11,442 nucleotides of DNA from Campylobacterota bacterium (lineage in GTDB: Bacteria > Campylobacterota > Campylobacteria > Campylobacterales > JAADDG01). The stretch is taken from assembly GCA_013154075.1 (NCBI GenBank), contig JAADDG010000066.1, positions 1-11,442 of the forward strand, read 5' to 3'. The notes beneath the pieces are model-generated. The model searched no databases. It had not been told where the DNA came from and worked only from the letters and a program-made list of their open reading frames with translations. Of this stretch, positions 6,558 to 11,442 are shown in pieces. A program made the position numbers and the translations under genes. The first letter of the stretch is position 1. Each line of letters begins with the position of its first letter.

Positions 6558-7592
6558 ATGAAGAAAGCTTTTATAACGGGAATAACGGGGCAGGATGGGG
6601 CCTATTTGGCTCAGATTCTTTTGGAGAAGGGGTATAAAGTTTACGGCTCTTTTAGAAGAAGCAGTTCGGTTAATTTTTGGCGGATAGAGGAGCTTGGGAT
6701 AGATAAGGATCCCAATTTGGAGCTTGTAGAGCATGATCTAACGGATCTATCCAACACGATTAGATTGATAGATAGAATAAGGCCGAATGAGATTTATAAT
6801 CTCGCCGCTCAAAGTTTTGTGGGCGTTTCGTTCGAGCAGCCGATAGCCACGGGAGAGATTACAGGACTTGGAGCCGTAAATCTTTTGGAGGCGATTAGGT
6901 TGGTGGATAGATCCATTAGATTTTATCAAGCTTCCACTTCGGAGATGTTTGGGAAGGTTCAAGCGGTTCCGCAAAACGAAGAGACGCCTTTTTATCCAAG
7001 AAGTCCGTATGCGGCGGCTAAACTTTACGCTCACTGGATGACTGTTAACTATAGAGAGTCTTACAATATTTTCGCTTGTAGCGGAATACTTTTCAATCAC
7101 GAATCGCCTCTTAGAGGTTTGGAGTTTGTAACCAGAAAAATAACCGACGGAGTGGCAAAAATAAAACTTAATCTATCCGATAAAATCGAGCTTGGAAATC
7201 TGGATGCCAAAAGAGATTGGGGATATGCCAAAGAGTATGTAGAGGGAATGTATCTGATGCTTCAAAACGATAATTGCGATACTTACGTTTTGGCTACCAA
7301 CAAGACTCAAACCGTTAGAGATTTCGTTACTTTGGCTTTCGAGATCGCGGGTATGAATATAGAGTGGAAGGGTAGCGGTGAAGAGGAAAAGGGATATGAT
7401 AAGGAAAGCGGCAAAGTTTTGGTGGAGGTAAATCCCAAATTCTACAGACCCGCGGAAGTGGATCTTTTGATAGGGGATGCTTCCAAAGCCAAAAGAGTGC
7501 TTGGCTGGGAGGCTAAAACTCCTTTGAAGGAGATTTGCAGAATGATGGTGGAAGCCGATTTGAGAAGGAACGAAACCGGCCGTGTCTACTAA
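6558..7592 (+). CDS. gmd: GDP-mannose 4,6-dehydratase
   Basis: This enzyme converts GDP-D-mannose to GDP-4-keto-6-deoxy-D-mannose in the cytoplasm, the common precursor of GDP-L-fucose, GDP-D-rhamnose, GDP-perosamine and GDP-6-deoxytalose. At 344 residues it has the usual bacterial length and is complete. The NADP-binding loop GITGQDG is at 8-14, followed by the GMD-specific YGSFRRSSSVNFWRI at 29-43. The catalytic set is intact: T127 and E129 (STSEMFG), and Y151 with K155 (YAAAK). Other family signatures are LFNHESPLRG at 178-187, GNLDAKRDWG at 213-222 and KFYRPAEVD at 294-302. The ATG start gives the canonical short N-terminus before the Rossmann strand. Its 3' end overlaps the next gene by 11 bases, consistent with the two consecutive pathway steps being translated together. 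GMD is present in many surface-glycan loci and does not by itself fix the final sugar. Confidence 0.97.
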   Translation: MKKAFITGITGQDGAYLAQILLEKGYKVYGSFRRSSSVNFWRIEELGIDKDPNLELVEHDLTDLSNTIRLIDRIRPNEIYNLAAQSFVGVSFEQPIATGEITGLGAVNLLEAIRLVDRSIRFYQASTSEMFGKVQAVPQNEETPFYPRSPYAAAKLYAHWMTVNYRESYNIFACSGILFNHESPLRGLEFVTRKITDGVAKIKLNLSDKIELGNLDAKRDWGYAKEYVEGMYLMLQNDNCDTYVLATNKTQTVRDFVTLAFEIAGMNIEWKGSGEEEKGYDKESGKVLVEVNPKFYRPAEVDLLIGDASKAKRVLGWEAKTPLKEICRMMVEADLRRNETGRVY

Positions 7593-8463
7593 AAGAGTTT
7601 TAATCACCGGAATAGAGGGATTTACCGGTATACATCTTGAGAGATCTTTGCTTGATGAGGGGTATGAGGTTTTCGGTATATCTCTAAAATCGAAAAAGCC
7701 TTTCCATTTTCAATGCGATATAAGAGATTTTGATTCTTTATCGAAGATTATCAAAGATATAAAACCAAACTACGTTTTTCATCTCGCCGGTATCTCTTTT
7801 GTCGGAAATGAGGATATAAAAGGGATTTTTGAAGTAAATCTCTTTGGAAGCGTTAACTTGCTGGAAGCTTTAAAGAGATTCGCTCCGTTTGCCAAAGTTT
7901 TGCTTGCAAGCAGCGGAAACGTTTACGGGATGAACGATAAAGAGCTTTTGGATGAGTCCGTGTGCCCCAATCCCATAAATCCTTACGCCAACAGCAAGCA
8001 CTCTATGGAAAACGCCGCAAAAAATTATTTTGACGATCTCTCCGTAGTGATTGCAAGACCGTTTAACTATATCGGCAAATATCAAAGCGAAAATTTTGTT
8101 ATTCCAAAAATCGTAAAGCATTTTAAAGAGGGCAAAAAAGAGATAGAACTTGGAAATATAGACGTAAAAAGGGAATTTAACAACGTAAAATTCGTAATAG
8201 AGTGTTATAAAAGACTTCTTTTCAAAGATATCGATAATCAGATAGTAAACGTATGCACCGCAAGAGGATTTTCTTTAAGGGATGTTTTAAAGATTATGAG
8301 CGAGATTGCGGGCTATGAGATAAAAGTGGTGCAAAATCCCAAATTTATGAGAAAAAACGATATAAAATCTCTTGTGGGATCGCCTAAAAAGCTTTTTTCT
8401 TTGATAGAGAAACCAAAAATATATACATTAGAAGAGACGTTAAGAGAGATCTTTGAAGAGTAA
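7582..8463 (+). CDS. rmd: NAD(P)-dependent SDR epimerase/reductase, probably GDP-6-deoxy-D-mannose reductase
   Basis: This 293-residue extended short-chain dehydrogenase begins at GTG, with AAGGA at 7565-7569 as ribosome binding site. The nucleotide loop TGIEGFTG is at 9-16, the HLAG strand at 67-70, the catalytic serine in ASSGNVYG at 109-116, and Y135 with K139 in YANSKHSME. RPFNYIGKYQSENFVIPKIV at 159-178 resembles the RPFNH-x-GP-x-Q region of RMD enzymes, which reduce the Gmd product at C4 to GDP-D-rhamnose. A GDP-L-fucose synthase is less likely because its typical motifs are absent. The usual RDFTDVRD after the GN-x-x-x motif is altered to REFNNVKF at 197-204, so the enzyme is divergent. 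A GDP-6-deoxy-D-talose synthase is the main alternative. Its position directly after gmd, with an 11-base overlap, strongly supports action on GDP-4-keto-6-deoxymannose. Confidence 0.75.
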   Translation: MSTKRVLITGIEGFTGIHLERSLLDEGYEVFGISLKSKKPFHFQCDIRDFDSLSKIIKDIKPNYVFHLAGISFVGNEDIKGIFEVNLFGSVNLLEALKRFAPFAKVLLASSGNVYGMNDKELLDESVCPNPINPYANSKHSMENAAKNYFDDLSVVIARPFNYIGKYQSENFVIPKIVKHFKEGKKEIELGNIDVKREFNNVKFVIECYKRLLFKDIDNQIVNVCTARGFSLRDVLKIMSEIAGYEIKVVQNPKFMRKNDIKSLVGSPKKLFSLIEKPKIYTLEETLREIFEE

Positions 8464-9577
8464 GATAGCCGTAGATTCCATAGCCCTTTTAAGTCCGCTT
8501 ACGGGGATAGGCAGATATGCGTATGAGATTTCAAAGAGGCTGAAAGATAGCGATGAGTTTGAGCTGTTTTTCTATTACGGCTTTTTTTCCAAAAAGATTT
8601 TTACAAGCGGAGGTTATGCGAAGATAAAATCCTCCGTTTCAAAAAGCTCTCTTTTAAAAAGAGCGGCCAAAAAGGCTTTGGTTTTTTATACCAAGAACTT
8701 TTTTAAAAAGGAGTTTGATCTATATTGGCAGCCAAACTACATTCCCGATCCCGTCGTGAGATCTAAAAAATGCGTAGTTTCGGTGCATGATTTCTCTTTT
8801 ATTTTAAATCCCTCTTGGCATCCGAAAGAGCGGATAGAGTATTTTGAAAAAAACTTTTTCAAAAATATAAAAAGAGCGGATAGAATTATTACGGGATCAA
8901 ACTATTCGAAAGAGGAGATCAAAAAGTTCATAGGCGTAAAAGATGATATGATAGATGTGATTTATCACGGTGTGGATCACTCCGTTTACAGACCTTATGA
9001 GAGGGAAGTTTTAAAGAATTTTGCTAAAAAACTGAAGCTTCCTAAGAAATTTTTTCTTTTTGTGGGAAGTGTGGAGCCGAGAAAGAATCTATCCTATCTT
9101 TTAAAAAGCTATATAGATTTGCCCAATGGTTTAAAAAAAGAGTATAAGCTTTTGATAGTGGGTTTTAAGGGGTGGGAGAATGAAAGAATAAAAGCCTTGA
9201 TAGATAAAGAGAGGGAGAATATAGTTTATATGGGATATTTAAGCGATTTAGAGCTTGCTTTCGTTTATAATCTTGCGTTTGCTTTCATATACCCCTCTTT
9301 GTATGAGGGGTTCGGTATCCCGCCTCTTGAAGCGATGGCCTGCAAGACTCCGGTTATCGTTTCAAACAGAGCCTCTTTGCCGGAAGTATGCTCTAAGGCC
9401 GCTTTGTATGCGGATGTGGATAAAGAGGAGGATTTGCGAGAGAAAATTTTGGATATCGTAGAAAATGAGGCTTTAAGAGAAGATCTTAAAAAAAGAGGTT
9501 TTAAGAGGGCTAAAGAGTTTAGCTGGGATAAATCGGCTAAAAGACATATGGAGGTTTTTAGAAGGGAGCTTTCGTGA
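8453..9577 (+). CDS. GT4 family glycosyltransferase (mannosyl/rhamnosyltransferase-like)
   Basis: This is a complete 374-residue GT-B glycosyltransferase. The start is a TTG at 8453, overlapping the previous gene by 11 bases. It is chosen because KIAVDSI, the expected first strand, follows at once and no ATG is nearby; AAGAGAG at 8442-8448 can serve as ribosome binding site. The N-terminal domain shows SPLTGIGRYAYEI at 14-26 and VVSVHDFSFI at 108-117, then TGSNYSKEEI at 147-156. The C-terminal domain has the hinge YHGVD at 171-175, the donor-phosphate loop GSVEPRKNL at 205-213 with R210 and K211, and SLYEGFGIPPLEAM at 282-295 carrying E285 and E293 of the E-x7-E motif. This pattern is that of GDP-mannose- or GDP-rhamnose-using GT4 enzymes of O-antigen loci. 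With gmd and rmd alongside, D-rhamnose is a reasonable donor sugar, but the sequence alone does not prove it. Confidence 0.9.
   Translation: MKSKIAVDSIALLSPLTGIGRYAYEISKRLKDSDEFELFFYYGFFSKKIFTSGGYAKIKSSVSKSSLLKRAAKKALVFYTKNFFKKEFDLYWQPNYIPDPVVRSKKCVVSVHDFSFILNPSWHPKERIEYFEKNFFKNIKRADRIITGSNYSKEEIKKFIGVKDDMIDVIYHGVDHSVYRPYEREVLKNFAKKLKLPKKFFLFVGSVEPRKNLSYLLKSYIDLPNGLKKEYKLLIVGFKGWENERIKALIDKERENIVYMGYLSDLELAFVYNLAFAFIYPSLYEGFGIPPLEAMACKTPVIVSNRASLPEVCSKAALYADVDKEEDLREKILDIVENEALREDLKKRGFKRAKEFSWDKSAKRHMEVFRRELS
9562..9568 (+). promoter_or_regulatory. Ribosome binding site for the GTG start at 9574
   Basis: AAGGGAG, 5 bases upstream of the GTG at 9574, is the strongest Shine-Dalgarno match in this half of the window. 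It supports the GTG, whose first bases (GTGA) overlap the preceding stop codon. Confidence 0.5.
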
Positions 9578-10680
9578 AGGTGGCTTTGGTGCATGATTGG
9601 CTTTCTACCAAAGGGGGAGCCGAGAAGGTTTTGGAGGCTTTTATAGAGCTTTTTCCAAATGCCGATCTTTTTACGCTTGTAGATCATATGCCAAAGCATA
9701 AGAGGGATTTTTTAAAAAATTTGAATATCAAAACCTCTTTTTTGCAAAACGTTCCTTTATCTAAGAAGTATTTTAGACACTATCTGCCGCTTTTTCCTAT
9801 GGCTGTGGAGAGTTTCGATCTTAGAGGGTATGATCTTGTGCTATCTTCCTCTTATGCGGTTTCTAAGGGAGTTTTGACTCTTCCAAATCAGCTTCACATC
9901 TCTTATTGTCACTCTCCGATGAGATATGCTTGGGATATGTATCATACCTATATAAAAGAGCATAATATCAAAGGAGTTAAGGGAGCTTTTATCAAATATA
10001 CCCTATTTAAGATAAGAATTTGGGATATCGTCTCTTCAAATAGAGTCGATTATTTTATAGCAAACTCCAATTTTGTAAAAAATAGAATCAAAAAGTTTTA
10101 CAAAAGAGAGGCAAAAGTGATCTATCCCTTCGCCGATACGAAGAGATTTTCTTTTTATGAAAAAAAGGAGGATTTTTATCTAACCGCCTCAAGACTCGTT
10201 CCTTATAAAAAGACCAAACTTATAGTCGAGGCTTTTAACAAAAACGGCAAAAAGCTTGTCGTAATAGGGGAAGGAGAGGAGCTTAAGGAGATCAAAAAGA
10301 TAGCTAAGAGAAATATAGAGGTGCTCGGATATAGAGATGATGATAGTTTGATCTATTATATGCAAAGAGCTAAAGCTTTCGTTTATGCGGCTTTGGAGGA
10401 TTTCGGGATAGTGCCCATAGAGGCGATGTCGTGCGGAACTCCCGTAATTTGTTATGGCGAAGGTGGAGTGGCCGAGAGTGTGATTGACGAAAAGACGGGA
10501 GTCTTTTTCAAAGAGCAAAGTATAGAGAGTATAAACGAAGCGATAGAGAGATTTGAGAAGATGGAATTTTCTTTTAAAAATATTTCCGATTATGCCCAAA
10601 AATTTTCAAAAGAGAATTTCAAAAGAGATATAAAATTATTTATAGAAGAGAAGATGGATGAATTTGTATCGGGTAAATAG
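9574..10680 (+). CDS. GT4 family glycosyltransferase, WbaZ-like
   Basis: This complete 368-residue GT-B enzyme starts at GTG and shares 4 bases with the preceding gene. The N-terminal domain has the pattern I associate with WbaZ-type mannosyltransferases: MKVALVHDWL at 1-10, KGGAEKVLEAF at 13-23, TSFLQ at 54-58, YLPLFP at 70-75, FDLRGYDLVLSSSYAVSKGV at 81-100 and HISYCHSPMRYAWDMY at 108-123. In the C-terminal domain are YFIANS at 160-165, SRLVPYKK at 206-213 with the donor-binding R207 and K213, IGEGEE at 231-236, and E275 and E283 of E-x7-E in LEDFGIVPIEAM. It should work on the cytoplasmic face, transferring from a GDP-sugar to an undecaprenyl-linked chain. Mannose is the family default; rhamnose is possible given gmd and rmd upstream. 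Its last 23 bases overlap the next gene. Confidence 0.92.
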   Translation: MKVALVHDWLSTKGGAEKVLEAFIELFPNADLFTLVDHMPKHKRDFLKNLNIKTSFLQNVPLSKKYFRHYLPLFPMAVESFDLRGYDLVLSSSYAVSKGVLTLPNQLHISYCHSPMRYAWDMYHTYIKEHNIKGVKGAFIKYTLFKIRIWDIVSSNRVDYFIANSNFVKNRIKKFYKREAKVIYPFADTKRFSFYEKKEDFYLTASRLVPYKKTKLIVEAFNKNGKKLVVIGEGEELKEIKKIAKRNIEVLGYRDDDSLIYYMQRAKAFVYAALEDFGIVPIEAMSCGTPVICYGEGGVAESVIDEKTGVFFKEQSIESINEAIERFEKMEFSFKNISDYAQKFSKENFKRDIKLFIEEKMDEFVSGK

Positions 10681-11442
10681 ATTTATTTCCTTTTTAGCGA
10701 TATTTCTAACCGATATACTTGTGATTTTATTGGCTCTTTATGCGACTCATTATGAGAGATTATTTCTAAACAAATTTCTAACTACTCAATATGAAGGAGA
10801 TTTATATAAATATCTTCATTTTTATATTCTTTATGTGATTATTTTCGCCTCCTTTTACGTAAACGGTCTCTATACCAAAAGATACGATTTTTGGATGGAG
10901 CTAAAGAGCATTATAAAGAGTCTGTTTTTCTCGTTTTTGCTTGTTTTCTCTTTTGTCTCTTTAATGAAAATCAATCACGAATATTCTCGCCTTTTTATCA
11001 CTATCTTTTTTATAAATTTGCTTTTGCTTCTTCCGTTGTTTAAGATCATCATCAAAAGGATTTTATATCTTTGCGGTTTTTGGAAAAAATATGCCTATAT
11101 CGAGGGAAACCATAAGCAAGGCAGAGTCTTAAAAAGAGAGATGATGATAAACTGGTATTTGGGTTATGTGGAGACTAAGGATCTAAAAAAAGCTCAAACA
11201 GTCTTTATCGCTACGAGAAATATACCGATAAAAAAGCTTGAAGAGATTTTATACCGCTACAAAAAGAGCCATACGGAGATTATTTTAGTTCCCTACCTTT
11301 TTAATATCAGCTTTGCGAATGCCGATATTTTGGATCTAAACCGATCTCGACTCTCTTTGATCACTTTTAAAAATCAATTGCTGATTCCTAAAAACATCTT
11401 TCTAAAGAAAGTTAGCGAAAATTTTCTGGTGCTTCTTTTGCT
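10658..11442 (+). CDS. Polyprenyl-phosphate sugar-1-phosphate transferase (WbaP/WcaJ type), N-terminal part, cut by the right edge
   Basis: The frame opens at ATG 10658, preceded by GAAGAGAAG, and stays open to the window end, giving 261 codons plus 2 bases. Four membrane helices are visible at about 7-29, 52-71, 85-104 and 111-133. The family signatures GLYTKRYDFWMELK at 70-83 and EYSRLFITIF at 108-117 lie between them. A cytoplasmic Rossmann-like (CoA_binding_3) domain follows at about 144-245, with NWYLGYVE at 165-172, ILVPYLFNISFANADIL at 209-225, and the closing NQLLIPKN-x-x-LKK at 239-251. The catalytic bacterial sugar-transferase domain would start just beyond the edge. The full enzyme links a hexose-1-phosphate to undecaprenyl phosphate and so starts glycan assembly. 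The usual glycine-rich loop of the Rossmann domain is reduced to EGNHKQG. Sugar specificity cannot be read from this part. Confidence 0.88.
   Translation, partial: MNLYRVNRFISFLAIFLTDILVILLALYATHYERLFLNKFLTTQYEGDLYKYLHFYILYVIIFASFYVNGLYTKRYDFWMELKSIIKSLFFSFLLVFSFVSLMKINHEYSRLFITIFFINLLLLLPLFKIIIKRILYLCGFWKKYAYIEGNHKQGRVLKREMMINWYLGYVETKDLKKAQTVFIATRNIPIKKLEEILYRYKKSHTEIILVPYLFNISFANADILDLNRSRLSLITFKNQLLIPKNIFLKKVSENFLVLLL

Noticed and set aside
7173..7607. 144-codon open frame on the - strand
   Set aside because: It lies wholly antisense to gmd, has no recognisable domain and no plausible ribosome binding site, and the opposite frame is an intact well-known enzyme.
9255..9461. Second + strand frame inside the 8453-9577 gene
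   Set aside because: It is in another frame within the conserved E-x7-E region; the product is low-complexity and unlike any protein I know.
9265..9699. 144-codon open frame on the - strand
   Set aside because: It is antisense across the junction of two clear GT4 genes; the translation shows no family features.
10189..10599. 136-codon open frame on the - strand
   Set aside because: It is antisense to the conserved donor-binding domain of the WbaZ-like glycosyltransferase and is best explained by the low GC and biased codon use of the real gene.

Overview
The window is AT-rich, entirely coding on the + strand, and reads as the middle of one long surface-polysaccharide operon. AGA-dominated arginine usage, phenylalanine- and lysine-rich proteins and dense gene overlap suggest a Campylobacterota (Epsilonproteobacteria) genome. 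That placement rests on style rather than a marker gene, and the genus cannot be resolved. Ten genes are visible, two of them cut by the window edges. Neighbours overlap or lie at most 7 bases apart. I see no internal promoter, terminator, RNA gene, mobile element or CRISPR array, and no gene-free stretch longer than 7 bases.

Layout. Positions 1-777 hold the C-terminal part of a GT4 glycosyltransferase. Positions 755-6550 hold a four-gene block: a 1180-residue exported CotH-kinase-like protein with beta-helix, TPR-like and duplicated C-terminal modules; a cytoplasmic VTC-type polyphosphate polymerase-like protein; a DUF4956 membrane protein; and an exported, C-terminally anchored protein of no recognised family whose N-terminal half looks like a degenerate CYTH domain. 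Positions 6558-8463 hold gmd and an rmd-like reductase, which would make GDP-4-keto-6-deoxy-D-mannose and then probably GDP-D-rhamnose. Positions 8453-10680 hold two GT4 glycosyltransferases. From 10658 to the right edge is the N-terminal membrane part of a WbaP/WcaJ-type initiating sugar-phosphate transferase.

How the genes work together. The right half is a conventional glycan pathway: nucleotide-sugar synthesis, chain assembly on undecaprenyl phosphate, and initiation. The 755-6550 block is the unusual part. By predicted topology it spans the envelope: a cytoplasmic VTC enzyme, a membrane protein, and two exported proteins, one kinase-like and one with a fold apparently related to VTC. A cautious hypothesis is a phosphate or polyphosphate transfer system acting on a surface protein or on the glycan made by the flanking genes. 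The VTC and DUF4956 calls are firm at family level. The CYTH-like call and the joint function are inference.
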